DNA from: Tetragonia tetragonoides
Taxonomy: Eukaryota; Streptophyta; Magnoliopsida; Caryophyllales; Aizoaceae
Reading direction: 5' to 3'
NCBI GenBank assembly: GCA_038025085.1
Contig: CM076147.1
Location: forward strand, 34,696,766-34,760,765
Length of the DNA stretch: 64,000 bases
Positions 23,001 to 34,856 of this stretch are shown piece after piece; the first letter of the stretch is position 1; every line of letters starts with the position of its first letter. The notes beneath the pieces were generated by a model. That model saw only the letters and a program-made list of their open reading frames with translations, was not told the DNA's origin and made no database searches. Made by a program: the position numbers and the translations under genes.

Positions 23001-26000
23001 AGTTTTTTTATTTTGATATAAATTTCTTCTAAGCCTCCAGTTGGATTATGCACAATAAACCATACAACTGAGATGGGTATATGTATTTGCTGGACTTGTT
23101 GCAGCTTCAAAAATTTCGAGATGAGCTCAAAAATCGGTCTCGGGTGTTGAAGAAGCTTGGTCATATTGATGCTGATAGTGTAGTCTTGTTGAAAGGACGG
23201 GCTGCCTCGTTGATAGACACTGGAGATGAACTTCTGGTTACTGAGCTGATGTTCAATGGTAAACAAGTTAATGTTTGCATTGTCTTTTGCCAATTATTTG
23301 CTCAAGCATTATTAAAGTAGCAGGATCCTGCAATAACAATATTTTGTTAGCAAATTTCATTGAAAACTGAGACTGATAAGGGACAGAACATCCCCTGTTT
23401 TGTACAGCACCTCCAAGTACTTTGCTTATTGTGTTCCTCCCAGCTTTGAAGACACTTTTTGGTTGAGCATTAAGCTTGGTTCTCTTCGATTGTGCCTAAT
23501 ACCAAGTCACATATACTTGGTCATACTGGTCTATCTTTTTTCTTGACCGGCAAACTTGGAATGGGGGTGATGAGAATTGAAACCCGGTTTTTGCCTGGGA
23601 ATGTGGAGGGAGAGCCACTGCCCTCCAACCCAATTATCATACTGGTCTATCCTAGGGTGCAAATACAACTTACGGTCATCAGTAATCACTCTGGTTGAGG
23701 TCTTGGTATTCTCTTTCAAGTAACTTTGTTTTAACTTGGGCGGATGGACCAGAACGGGTCTTACCTCTTTTTTTGGGGGTATGTTTTCATTTTGGATTGC
23801 TGTCGTTTTCCTTGGTAGCTCATCAAAGTGTGTACAATTTAGCCTTAGTACTTCAAGATACTTTTAGAGGCAAGGATGCTGGAAATTGAAGTTTGAACAT
23901 ACTTTGTGTTTATGAAGTAAAATATCTGAATGTCATAGGTTATGGGAGTTATAAAGCTTTGGCTATATTTCGAGTTTAAGCCAGGAAAAATGGTTTTAAT
24001 TTTATAGGGAAGGAACGCAATTGCAATCTTAATGTTTGTCTGAGAAAAGGGTTTCAATGCAAAATGCTATTTATTTGTTTAGGGTTTTCATACGGATGGC
24101 CAATAATGGGAACAGAATGCAAGTGGAACTAAATACAGAGCAATTCTTTTATGATTTTTTCCATCTATGTTTTGTTTTTCTTAGATGAGTAACATGTATG
24201 TTCATTAATGTAGAGCAATTCTATTATGATATCTGTTTGTGAGTTCTTTGTGTATCATTATGCAGGTACATTTAATGATCTAGATCATCATCAAGTTGCA
24301 GCTCTTGCAAGTTGCTTTGTCCCAGGGGATAGATCAAATGAACAAATTCATCTGAGAGCAGAGCTTGCAAAGCCCTTACAGCAACTCCAAGACAGCGCTA
24401 GAAGAATAGCAGAGGTGCCGCCTTATTATAAATCCAGTATTCGGCCAATTTTCCTTACTTGGCAGTTGGCATCCTTCACGTTACTTACTCTGTACATAAA
24501 TGCAGATCCAACATGAATGCAGACTGGATGTAAATGTGGAAGAGTATGTTGAGTCAACTGCGAGACCTTATTTGATGGATGTGATGTACTGTTGGTCAAA
24601 GGTTAGGTCTTATTTCATACTGAATGGGCTACTCTGATTTTTTATTGAGCACTTTACACCTGGGTTATGAGTTTAAAGTCAATGCCCATTATCGTTTATG
24701 GCTCGTGAGCAAATACAAGGTTGTTTATCTATTTCTTTGTGCTTTGCATAAACATCTGTAGTAGTTATGCTGCTATTCTCGGCTCCCGAAACTGCTGTCC
24801 AAATTAGTGGAAAATTGTCATTTGTGCTGCTAGAATCTGTAAAGTTTGCACCTGTAGGCTTCTTTGATAATTGTACATATTTAAATATGATTGTTCTGAA
24901 TTGCTTTTTTCGGTTTCTGATATTGTAAGTCTTTTATGTTCAGGGAGCAAACTTTTCAGAGGTTATACAAATGACTGATATTTTTGAGGGAAGCATAATA
25001 AGACTTGCTAGAAGACTTGATGAATTTCTAAATCAGGTGAGATGCAAATGTGGGAGGTTTATTTTGTTGCAACAATGTGGCTATTCTTCCCATCCATTGT
25101 CTATGCCATGTGTGATTGCATTTATGTCGGTTTACTTGCTGAGTATTATCGCTATCGGCTAGAGCTTCAAGTCCTTTATTACTTTGTCTGCCATGAACTA
25201 GACACATTGCTTTTGTTGCTAGTGCTTGCATGTTTGGCAGTTGGCACACAATTTCTGTCTTCCAATGTATGTGACACTGATGAGATCAAACACCCCTAGC
25301 TGTCCAGCAGAAAACTGGATATCTGAATATAATTGGTAATTCTTTAGAAACCAACTTATGAAAATTCTACAATTGTTTATCAATGAGCTCAAACTATATG
25401 GGAAGTGACTTCAGAGGTTTTTTTTTTTTTTTTTTTTTTTTTGGTTGGGGCCTTGGGGGGGAGGGGGGCTCTGGTGCTTATTCCTCTCTTTTTTCTTTTC
25501 TTCTGTTAGGACTTAGGAGGTGAGTTAGTGAAGTGAAGACCTCAAGTTGACAGTGATAAGAGAGAACTCTGAAGAGAATAGGCTTGTGTAGGTGGTGATA
25601 GGAGGGGAAACTGTCTCTATGCAATCGTGGATGCTTCAGTTTCAGTGGTAGAGGTTAGAGTAGATCGAGGAATCAGATAGTTATCTAGGTATTTTTATAG
25701 AGTAGATCACTAGAGAGTGGCAGAAAAAGGTTACTGGTGTAAGAATTGGTTGGTAGGAGTTGGATGCAATTGAAGTGGAAGAAAAATAAAGTTTGACATT
25801 GACATGTCAAGGCATCACCAGCAACTTTGATGGTATAACCAACCTGATTCATCATTTTCGATGTGTCAAAACGGGAACTATTCCATTTAACTGAAGATCG
25901 TAATGTAACCACCAAGTAATCTCAAACTTGTTTTGATAGTTAGCTTCGTTTTCCCTTTTCATGTTTCATTTTGGATATCCTGTAAGCTAAGATATGAAAC

Positions 26001-26143
26001 CTTCTTTGGGATGTGCCTTTTTCTTTTGGCAGTTGAAGGCTGCTGCGAGTGCTGTTGGGGAGGCTGATCTGGAGAACAAGTTTGGTGCTGCAAGTGCAAG
26101 CCTTCGTCGAGGTATTATGTTTGCCAATTCTCTTTACACATAG
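17069..26143 (+). CDS. DExH-box RNA helicase, HEN2 (DExH10) type
   Basis: Sixteen exons: 17069-18157, 19385-19699, 19971-20075, 20168-20236, 20458-20625, 20703-20774, 20855-20971, 21111-21311, 21452-21610, 22182-22271, 22395-22487, 23105-23258, 24266-24414, 24506-24601, 24944-25036, 26033-26143; 3081 nt, 1026 aa, frame kept throughout. The Ski2/Mtr4-type helicase core shows Walker A AHTSAGKT (138-145), DEIH (229-232), SAT (260-262) and, in exons 3-4, YIGSGEYIQ and [11 protein letters not shown]. The arch and C-terminal helical regions follow (exons 5-16), ending [12 protein letters not shown]. Family knowledge: HEN2 is the nucleoplasmic exosome cofactor for spliced-out introns, aberrant mRNAs and snoRNA precursors; Mtr4 is its nucleolar paralogue. 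CVHEVAVP at about 78-85 and [17 protein letters not shown] fit HEN2 better than MTR4. N-terminal ~77 aa are low-complexity Pro/Gln/Thr. Confidence 0.95.
18158..19384 (+). other. HEN2-like intron 1 (1.2 kb)
   Basis: The first intron lies immediately after the KIVK codons of exon 1 and before [10 protein letters not shown]. It has a duplicated word (ttgcaggatatgat near 18230 and gatgcaggatatgat near 18460) and no coding frame of note. The position is within the linker between the first RecA domain and the second. Confidence 0.8.
23550..23665 (-). mobile_element. Possible SINE-like piece in HEN2-like intron 12
   Basis: Reverse complemented, the segment contains ggagggcagtggctct and, ~35 bp on, ccgggtttcaattctc, resembling spaced A- and B-box promoter elements of tRNA-derived SINEs. 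No poly(A) or target duplication was found, so this is weak. Confidence 0.25.
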
Positions 26144-26900
26144 CTTCTCTAGATTCAGCAACTTGTATGCAAGTCGAAAGGCAGCTGTTGCAAGAAGTTT
26201 GCGTGCCTTCTTAAGGCTGATGCTGCTGTTGGATCTTGCGTACATTCTTGCTCTTGTCATATTGTAGCTCATTGTATACATGTAGGGTTTTAGTATTAGA
26301 AGATTTTAAGCACTATCAGTGAACTCATGAAAGAAAGTTAGAATTGTATACTTCAGATTCATCAAATGAAATCTCATTTTTTGCTGAAGAGGAAAAACGA
26401 ACAATCGGTGGGATCTTGATGTGTTGTTGAGATATCGTCAATAATTTAGTATTGTTTCGTTTGCTTGAGTGTGTACTTATCTTAGAATTCCAGATAGATA
26501 GAATACAACCTTATAATTCGTGCAATGTGAATCTTGAGTAGCCGCAGCTCGGAGCTGCTTTGGCTCAAATATTCTAAAATGATGTATGTAGTACCCTTGC
26601 GCCATTTGCCTATTGGCAAAACAAAAATATAACAAAGGCAAAAAACTTTAAATTTGGTTCTGCCCAGTTCTGGGATCGTTGGCTGACACCGCATGGTTTT
26701 ACCGGGGAGGATCTCTTCTCGTAAAAAGGTTGGTAAATGGAGTGCTAATAGTCCCTACAAGAAAAAGGCATCCTATTGAGTTGAATCTGACATAAATCCA
26801 TAATTTGTAACATTGAGGTGATGTCTGGTGATGAAGAAACGTTGAACGGCAAGCTATCCTAGCTTGTCATATTTGAACTGACATGTCATATTTGAACTGA
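26144..26900. other. 3' UTR and downstream region of the HEN2-like gene
   Basis: No further coding frame with recognisable similarity. The 3' UTR presumably occupies the first few hundred bases. I see no other element before the repeat at 26910. Confidence 0.5.
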
Positions 26901-26909
26901 CACGAGGTC

Positions 26910-27570
26910 ACAGTTTGTGGATGTTATGTTGAATTCATTGGCCTACTACGAATATTGTGTAGCATTGTCGTATATAATGTTATTTTTCTATTTTTGGAGG
27001 AAAATATAGAGTACGTCATGTATGAGACCAACTCACAATAAAATGGGGTTACTATTTAGAAATGTAGATGTTACTTTTTGTGATGCCTAACTGAAAGTTA
27101 TGGATAGACCGTCTTTTAGAAATTTTTGTGAAATATATTATGTTATCTTAGCTCGTCATAATTGAAAATCCAGAGAAGGTCTTAGTGCTTGTTTAGTTAA
27201 CCATGGGAAGTAAGTTCTCTTTGGAAATAAGTTTTCTTGGGAAGTATAAATTCATGGGAAGTGTAAAATCTTGTTTGGTTGAATAAAGAAAGTGCAAGTT
27301 TATGGGAAGTGATGTGGGAAGTGCTACTTACCTAGGGGGAGCAAGGTAAGCAACTTTCTCCTGGGGGAAGTCACTTCCCCATGAAGTAGCTTCTTGTGTT
27401 TTTTTGTCAACCAAACAAGAGGTACATTTCCACTCCACAGAAAGTACCACTTCTCGTGTTTTTGAAGTGTCAACCAAACAAACACTTAGTTCTGGATGTT
27501 ATGTTGAATGTTTGGCCTACGATTATTGCGTAACATTGTCGTATTTAAAGGATTATTTTCTACCGTTAAT
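26910..27570. repeat. Direct repeat pair flanking a MITE
   Basis: Segments of ~80 bp at about 26915-26995 and 27490-27570 share ggatgttatgttgaat, ttggcctac and acattgtcgtat. The MITE at 27185-27485 and ~190 bp of other sequence lie between them. Confidence 0.7.
27185..27485. mobile_element. PIF/Harbinger-type MITE (TTA target duplication)
   Basis: The 301-bp element starts GTGCTTGTTTAGTTAACC and its other end reverse complements to GTGTTTGTTTGGTTGACA. Both sides carry TTA (27182-27184 and 27486-27488). The interior repeats gggaagt-type words in both orientations. Noncoding. Confidence 0.8.
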
Positions 27571-27752
27571 TTTCTCAGATTATATTATGTTAGTAAATTA
27601 ACTAGTTACCTTTTCTCTTACACCCCAAATTAAGACACTTCATTACCAACAAATACTAGTATTTGACTATTTGTTTTCTAGAAGTATTTCATAACAAATT
27701 CTAATGAAGTGAAATTAGATTAAATTCAGATGTTTTTCCAATACGAGAAATA

Positions 27753-27995
27753 CTCCCTCCGTTACGTATAACCTTAACATTTGTCTTGTGAAGGTCAAAG
27801 TTTACAAACTTTGACCATTGATTTATTGAAAAATATAAGGATTTACAATACATATAAGAATACTCTGGTTAGATTCATTTTAAATACTACTTTCGAAAAA
27901 TCATATTTTTTATAATTTATATATTCATATAAATATAACTAAAGTGGTGCGCTGGAGATCGTGCAAAGATAAATGTTAAGATTTTTCTAGAAAAA
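27753..27995. mobile_element. Stowaway-type MITE relative, degraded right end
   Basis: The left end after TA reads ctccctccgttacgtataac, the classic Stowaway end. Words such as ggtcaaagttt and tttgaccattg match the family at 7298-7552 and 57254-57554. The right end is recognisable only as taaatgttaagatttttcta near 27969-27990 and cannot be fixed. Confidence 0.55.
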
Positions 27996-29192
27996 TATGG
28001 AAAAATAGAACAATAGAAACCAAACATGGAAAAAGACAACAGTGAAGATATCCAACTCAGACAATTCAAGTGAGATAAATATTATTGTAAACCTTTACCA
28101 CTGGTTTCCTTGTAGCATGTTGGTTGCAACTTGCTAGCTTGTGCTGACAGCAAAGCTGCCCAACAGGCTCATGGTTCGAAGACTGGTATGCGCAATTGCG
28201 CAAAATAGTTGGTGGTGGTGATGGTGTTGTTGATGATGAGAATATAAAAGGTATAACAAAATACCTTTCTTTTTCAATTTTTTTTAAAAATGAAAATCCA
28301 ATTAAATGTACACTACCTAGTTACGTTCCAATGGGGGTGTCATTATTACCATACTTATTTTTTTTTTCTTCTTTGGGCTATTTAATTTTTTTTATAAGGT
28401 TGTCTCAATGTCATTACATGATTGTTAATTGTTTGAAAGTAGTATGCCACACATGGTTTAATGAGTAATGCTGTAGATTAGTTTTCAGCAAATTAGAGAT
28501 TAGTCTCCCACATGTATTGACTAGTTTTCTATAAGAGTTCTTATTTTGTGAACTATCTAGATCAGTCTAGACTTGTTGGTTAAAAGGTAAGCATTATTGT
28601 CAACGAGCTTAACTGCAAGTTCTTATGGAAGAAATAAATTATTTGTTACGCATAGAGAATAGTACAATAACACATTAAAATATCTTGTGGAAAATCGTTT
28701 CATAGAATCAAAAGTAACACTTTATAATCAAAATATAACATTATATTGATACATTTTATGATCATCTCACGGTGGGACCTTCTTATAAACGCTTTTGTGT
28801 ACACAACAAGATTGAGACAAGACACTTCTAATTTCCATTGTAATCCTTACTTCTTCTTTTTTTTTTTTTTTTTGGGAGGCAATAAGTCTCTTATGAGGCG
28901 GCTATAAACAAGCATGACGCCTCATACGAGTTTTTGTGTTTTTTTTTTTGGGGCCAGGGAGATTTATCTCCTGGATAGTTTATTTCGATTGTATTCCTTG
29001 CAATTCAGGGTAAACCTTTCTTTCTAGTAAATCTATGAAAGGGGCAGAGAAACTATTGAATTTTTACACACAATCTGAAACACATACCAAAAAAAAAAAA
29101 AAAAGGAGAAGAATATAATCTTAATCTCCAGATACATGGCTAATAATAAGTCTTAAGTTATACATAAACCTTTAACATCATCATAACAAAAA
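27996..29192. other. Intergenic region 3' of the CYP73A-like gene
   Basis: AT-rich, with a possible exon-like piece at about 28117-28249 and a fragment of the CCTCA foldback family at 28880-28935 next to poly(T) runs. No complete gene is seen. The first ~200 bases upstream of 29193 on the minus strand must contain the P450 3' UTR. Confidence 0.4.
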
Positions 29193-31445
29193 TCAAACTC
29201 CATCAATTGGGTGAAAAACAACAGTTGAATGCTTGGCAATGTGCAAGCTAAACTGCCCACCTTTCTCATTGACATCAATCTTCTCTTCCCCTGGTGGAGG
29301 TTTCATGTCAAAATTAGTAACCAACTTAGCAACTATAAGCCCTAAGATAGGCAATGCCAATATAATCCCAGGGCAACTTCTTCTCCCAACACCAAAAGGC
29401 AAGTATCTAAAATCCACCTTTGCACCACCAACAGTGGCATCAATACCGCCTTCCTCCTCGAGAAACCGCTCAGGCCGGAACTCCCCGGGGTCCTTCCACC
29501 ACTCAGGGTTGTTGGCTAGCCACCAAGCATTCACCACAACCTTTGACTCCTTAGGAATAGTGTACTCACCAAGTTTAGCTTCATTAAGGTTACTATGTGG
29601 TACTAGTAAAGGTATAGGAGTGTGTAGCCTTAAGGTTTCCTTAATTGTAGCTTGTAAGTATGGAAGTTGCTCTAGGTTTGATTCTGTGATAGGTGTTTGT
29701 TTGAGTATGGTTGCGATTTCGTGTCGGATTTTTTGTTGGATTTCTGGGTGGTTTACTAGCTCTGCAATTGCCCATTCCATAGACCAAAGAGTTGTTTCTA
29801 TGGCTGCTACATTTATGTTTTCAACTATGTAGAGCACATTTTCTTCATTGATTTCTCCCTTCATTTGTGCTTCTATTATGTGGTCAATTGCACAGCTTAT
29901 CTTGTGGTTTTCTCCATTGGTCGCCATTATTTTCCTGTAAGAAAATGATTGTTGATGCTTTAGTTTGGCAGCTAATTGACTTCTAGATGGCGCAGACAAA
30001 GTAGACCATTGTTTTGTATTGTTCAGTGAATTTTCTTTTTTATAGTTAATAGTCCAAATTATTAAAGGGAAGAAAAGTGGAGCCGAAACTCATACACCAC
30101 TAAAAAGAGCTAAAACTCGTACACCCGATGTAGTCGAACTGGTAAACCCGTAAACAAAAGATTGATACTAAGCAGTTAATGATGTGATACTGTATAGGCT
30201 TATTATGTCATGTTTATACTAAGTTTTTTCACCTATATGGATCTAAGCAGCTTAAAAATTCATCAAAGAGCCACTCCCCTGACTGAAACAGGGTTCACCT
30301 AGTCATTTCACATTTCAGGTTAGGTGTTGATGTGACTTGTACTGTATTTGTTGATTTGAAAAGGATCAAATTTTTGTGATGTCATGCAATTTGTCATTTC
30401 AAGTTTATGATAATTATAGAAGTGATTTGATTAATTTTAGCCTAATGGGAAAAATGAACAATCAGATGGAGCAATCTCAGGTACTAAAGTACGAGTAACA
30501 TATAATATCGGGGAGTAATTTTGCCAAGACGCGTACGTACCTTCTCTTTTCGACGTAGTAGTTGTTGAAAAATGCAAGCCGTCTCTTCTGCAAATCCCTA
30601 CACTTACTCAAGTAACTCCTTAAGAAAGGTCTAAGCAAAGGTATAAAATCTCCATAGTTATAGTCAAAGCTTTGAGCTAACCTACTCCTTTCGGAATTAA
30701 ACTTCGTTGCTTCGATAAACATGGGATCATTCATAGACTCAAAACCTTCATCAAACATCATCCTATACATTATGTTATACAACATTAGTTGTAACCTCTT
30801 CCTTATAACAAACCCTTCATTCTTTGCCTTAACACTAATAATCCCATCATTTTGTTTCAAGTCATTAACCACTTTGTCCATTTCTTCCTCCCACATAGGG
30901 CTATAGTTGTTCACCACCTTGTTGGTAAAAAATGGTAAGGTCATGATCCTACGCATTTTTCGCCAATGGTCACCATAGGACGTGAACACCATGTCCTGGC
31001 CGTTTCCAGTGAATATATCAAAGACAACATTCCTAGGACGAGACCCAAACTCTACCCCACTCGCGTGGAGGACTCCACACGCGAGCTCAGGATTCGAGAC
31101 CACGACTAGGTTTTTAACACCGAGCTTGAGTAGGAAGACGGGGCCATAGGTCTTTACAAAGGCAGCCAGACGACGATGGTTTAGGTCATTTCCTACTTGG
31201 AGCCAGTTTCCAAAGATAGGGAGGGCAAGAGGACCGGGAGGGGTATTTTCGGTATATTGTGCATGGTTAGAGGATAGGGAATTATGAACCAAGTAGAGTA
31301 TGATGGGGAGAAATATGGCTAGGTAGTAAGAAAAATTTGCACTTGATGATGAAGATGTTAAAACTATGATAGATATGGCAAGAAGAATGAGGTTTCTAGC
31401 AAGATTATTGGACTTGTTCTTTGAATGTGTTTCTATTTTTGCCAT
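29193..31445 (-). CDS. CYP73A cytochrome P450, cinnamate 4-hydroxylase (class II-like)
   Basis: Two exons on the minus strand, 31445-30541 and 29934-29193, join in phase 2 at KR/RK to give 548 aa. Members hydroxylate trans-cinnamate to p-coumarate at the ER, the second step of phenylpropanoid synthesis, using NADPH-P450 reductase. Seen: a hydrophobic N-terminal anchor, [13 protein letters not shown] hinge, AAIETT of the I helix (345-350), ETLR of the K helix (401-404), PERF (456-459) and [10 protein letters not shown] with haem ligand Cys489. The N-terminus is ~40 residues longer than the usual ~505-aa enzyme, with a second hydrophobic stretch, a class II trait. The second intron usual in C4H genes is missing. 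A TATA-like box lies ~90 bp upstream. Stress- or tissue-specific expression is possible but not shown. Confidence 0.93.
29935..30540 (-). other. Only intron of the CYP73A-like gene
   Basis: A 606-bp intron with donor GTACGT (reading down from 30540) and acceptor TTACAG ending at 29935. The position, phase 2 after YYVEKR, corresponds to the conserved first C4H intron. Confidence 0.9.
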
Positions 31446-31529
31446 CCTAGATTAGGTTGGTTTTTTTTTTGGGTATGGATAGTTTAATAGATCTAGTTGT
31501 AACTTTGGTGGTTTCATGTAGCATGTAAG

Positions 31530-31538
31530 TATATATAG
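31530..31538 (-). promoter_or_regulatory. TATA-like box of the CYP73A-like gene
   Basis: On the minus strand the sequence reads CTATATATA, about 85-93 bp upstream of the ATG at 31445, a normal distance for a TATA box with a short leader. No other TATA-like run lies nearer. Confidence 0.6.
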
Positions 31539-31559
31539 TGTGAGCTTTCCTTTTTCTTT

Positions 31560-33290
31560 TTTTTTTTTTTTTTTTTTGGAATGGTTGGTAAAGGAGGAAA
31601 AAAAGGGGCAATGGTTTTGAGGTTAATACGAGGGGCTATTGATGGTATTAGGCAGTGAATCTAGGTAGGAGAAAGTGAGAAACCAGAAATTAAGAAGTGG
31701 CCTTTCTTTTTGTCTTTTTTTTTGCTTGTCAAGAAGTGGCCTTTCAAATCAATTACGAGTATTATATTAGTTGGGTAGTTTGGTACAAGTTTGGTAGGTG
31801 AGCGTGTGGGATGTCTAATAAGGGTTGGCCCTATTTGATGATTAACTTTTCAACGTTTGAACCTGGTCTTCATATAAGGATGGTGCTATATTAGAGATTG
31901 TGTGTGTTTGAATCGATTCAAGAACAGATTGCTGGTCGTTCTCCATATAGGTCGCATCTTGTGGAAGAACTTTCTTCACTTGTTTTGTGTCAAGTAACAT
32001 TTGTAGATTCGATTCTGGAAAAAAAAAAAAAAAAAGTTATGTACAAGTGTATCTGTGTATTGGATGTGCAAGGGAATTTGATGTAGGAATTGGGATTTGT
32101 AACTAGGGAGTTTAGATCCTCTGTTGTTACAGCATAGGATTAGTGTTATCTTCTCCCTATTTTTCTCTTTCAAACTCCTAAACTCCCACTGTAATTCAAG
32201 TGCCCACAAAGAGCAAGACCAATTTTATGGTGAGATTGCAAGGGCTGCACCTTTCTTGTTCATGAAGGAATAGCAGAGGATCTTGACCCTATAACAGGTG
32301 GCTCACTCCCACTTTTCACCCCTAATACCGGGATTAAATTCTTATGCCCAGTAGCTGCTACGAGCATCTTACCATGAAATAAAAAAAAAAAAAAGCTATC
32401 TGTAGTCGATGTAAAATATTTTTGCCACCAAATAAATTAAGAATTGCATTTGATTCAAACAAAATTATAAATTTTGTCAACTTAATTCTGAACTCATCCA
32501 AACCAAATCTGATCCCAAAATTCTTTTTACTAGAAAAGTAGTGTCATTAGGACATTACAATAAAACATTGAATTTACAATAAATAATAAATATTGGGTGG
32601 GACAGACTGCGCGTATCTATTCTATGAAGTGTGGAAGGGTGAAATGACAAAGAAAAAAAAGGGATGAGAAAATGTATGTAAAATTTCCTATCTTATAAAT
32701 CCGTCTTATATAAGTTTTTTATGTATATTAAAACTCAAATTTTAACAACATATATTTATACGAACGATATGCGGGTGGAATTCAACTCTAAGTCAAATAT
32801 CAAAATTTCTACTTAAGCAAGAGGAGTAATAAGGGGGTACAAAATCATAACCACAAGTTGCCCAAGATTAACAACACAAGTACCTTAGAATGTGTGCACT
32901 TCTGGCATGAAGTTTGGCATAGCACATATCAAAAGTTTAAGAAGAAAAAGAGGTTTTTTTAGTGTTTAATGTTTATGAAAGAAGCTAGGAGCTCAACTAT
33001 TTTTAGAATGAAAATAGTTGTCACATACCTTCAAGAAAATAAAAAGGAAATAGTTGTTACGAAAGCTGAACAAGAAATTGAAGGGAAGGGATATTAAACA
33101 TTTAAACCCACACATTATTGCTCATTATTCTGAAGATAAAGAATTAACAACAGTTATAGAATGAAAAGTGGGTAGATGAATTAGGAATGGATGAAGTAAA
33201 TTATACTTCATTGCTGTTTCGAAAGAAGATAGTAAATATTAAGAAAAGTATCATAAATTGTATGAATTTTTTCCGTCTAAAAGTATCATT
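31560..33290. other. Intergenic region upstream of the CYP73A-like gene
   Basis: Contains poly(T) at 31558-31577, poly(A) tracts at 32019-32035 and 32381-32394 that may be old retroposon tails, and AT-rich sequence. A frame at 31898-32020 before the first poly(A) has no family I recognise. No gene is supported. Confidence 0.4.
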
Positions 33291-33325
33291 TATTGTTCGA
33301 TAGACGTTTTAAGTTTTGATTTTAT

Positions 33326-33527
33326 TTTTTTTGTGAAGATGGAAGGCGAAAGCCTCTACATGAAGAGAAACAAACAAAACTAAAACAAACATTAAACCAA
33401 GAACAACTAGCTACTAGGCACCATACGAGGGAGAGTCACTCCTCGTAGGTCCCCATTAAAGATAGAGCCTAGCTTCTTAGGTGGTTCCAGGAAATAGATC
33501 AACTTTCGAGCCACCCCCATAGGTCCT
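33326..33527 (-). mobile_element. LINE 3'-end fragment with a long target duplication
   Basis: A ~200-bp insert lies between two ~36-bp direct repeats (about 33290-33325 and 33528-33563, four mismatches) that both read tcatttattgtt.gatag and end gagttttgatt / aagttttgatt. The left edge is T-rich, a poly(A) tail on the minus strand. The minus-strand sequence reads GDLRGVTLPRMVP then stops, like the extreme C-terminus and 3' UTR of a plant LINE. A severely 5'-truncated insertion. Confidence 0.6.
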
Positions 33528-33706
33528 CATTTATTGTTTGATAGGTGTTTTGAGTTTTGATTGGTGACAACCGACAAGTATCAACTTTCAATCCAGAGGT
33601 ATCACTATATAGTCCATTATAATCTCTCAATCTAGATATATCATTTAAGTCTAAAAGTATCACTAATTAATTATTTCATTCATAAGAGAAAAGAAAAACA
33701 ACGTCA

Positions 33707-33915
33707 TGTTGTAAAACAATAGAAAGATAGAGAGTAGAGAGTAAAGGCTAGGGAAGCAAAAGGTGTCTGTATTATTCATATGAGGGATATATATAGTACA
33801 AGAGGGATTAGGGTTTTGCTTGAAGAGCAAGAACCCTAGTACAGTATATGGTAAGTATCTATGCACAGTATCTCTACAATATATTGTACATCCACATATA
33901 ATATATTTCATAACA
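33707..33915 (-). mobile_element. Solo LTR, Copia-like
   Basis: A 209-bp segment that begins tgttg and ends taaca on the plus strand, so it is TG..CA on either strand. Flanks are CGTCA (33702-33706) and CGACA (33916-33920), a 5-bp duplication with one mismatch. On the minus strand there is a TATA box (ctatatatatccc, about 33796-33784), then a leader-like stretch, as in short Copia LTRs. No internal domain, primer-binding site or second LTR is nearby, so it is a solo LTR left by recombination. The Copia label is from LTR size and style only. Confidence 0.7.
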
Positions 33916-34125
33916 CGACACTTATTGTCCAAAGAATTTATCACTTCTTGTTATAGCACAACGATACAGACCGCGGTGCACAATAGGTTGCCTAGCGCGC
34001 AACCCAGATTCATCAGGTGGTTTAGGTCGTATGCGGTACTAGCATTCCTTAGCCTTCTACAAGTTCATATAAAACAACCCAACTCTTATTACCTAGACTA
34101 CGGATCCACCTAGTAATCCCAAAAA

Positions 34126-34330
34126 TGGGTATGTTCTAGATTGGATTGGACTGAAATGAACTCAACAAAATTCAACAACATTGAATTGAAATGAACACCA
34201 CAGAACTGCACTGAACACCACTAAAACTGAATTGAACTCCACTTTCTATGTGAGACAAAATGTATGTTTTTGAACATCACTGAACTGACTCTATACCAGT
34301 GCTGAACTAAACAGGTAAAATAACATACCT
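34126..34330. mobile_element. MITE-like element rich in gaactgaa words
   Basis: The ends read ggtatgtt (34128) and aacatacc (34322-34329), a short inverted repeat, around a sequence full of aactgaactc and gaacaccac words. Related sequence occurs at 36266-36366 (ggtgtgtactttac ... agaacacacaccc) and at 47940-48060. No target duplication is certain. Confidence 0.4.
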
Positions 34331-34856
34331 AATGTTCCTAATTCTTTTTTATTTTCTTTCGAGAAAAAACAATGTCCCTAGTTCACTCAGTAAGGATTTC
34401 TTGTCCCACTTTGTGTGCAACTTCTGTCTCACTTCCTTATACATTCGACACGTCAGTTTTTACATTTTATATATTATTAAATTAAATACATGACAAAATC
34501 ACGGACGGTCAAATGTGGATGAAACATATAAGGGGACAGAATATCCAATAGTTAAATGTTGCTCTCATGTTTATTGTACATACTAATCTCTCTCTCTCAT
34601 TTTCCTTTCTCTCTCCTTCCCCCACCACTCTCTCTCCTCCACTCCTCCACTCTGGATCAGGTTCCTTCATGATATCGAGATTAGGTAAAAAATTATGCAG
34701 AACATCTGTATTACTAATCACTACATGGTAATAACCTAAGAGATATTGACTCACTGGTAAAACAAATTGCAACTTGTACACGAATACCCAAAACCGTACA
34801 ACTAGAAATCTAGAATATATCACGATTCACGACTTGACAAATTAGTAATTACTACT

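Noticed and set aside
29233..29832. 199-codon plus-strand frame
   Set aside because: Antisense shadow of the conserved P450 exon 2, which contains the haem motif on the minus strand.
34509..34823. 104-codon minus-strand frame
   Set aside because: Built on a CT/GA-rich stretch with no recognisable domain.
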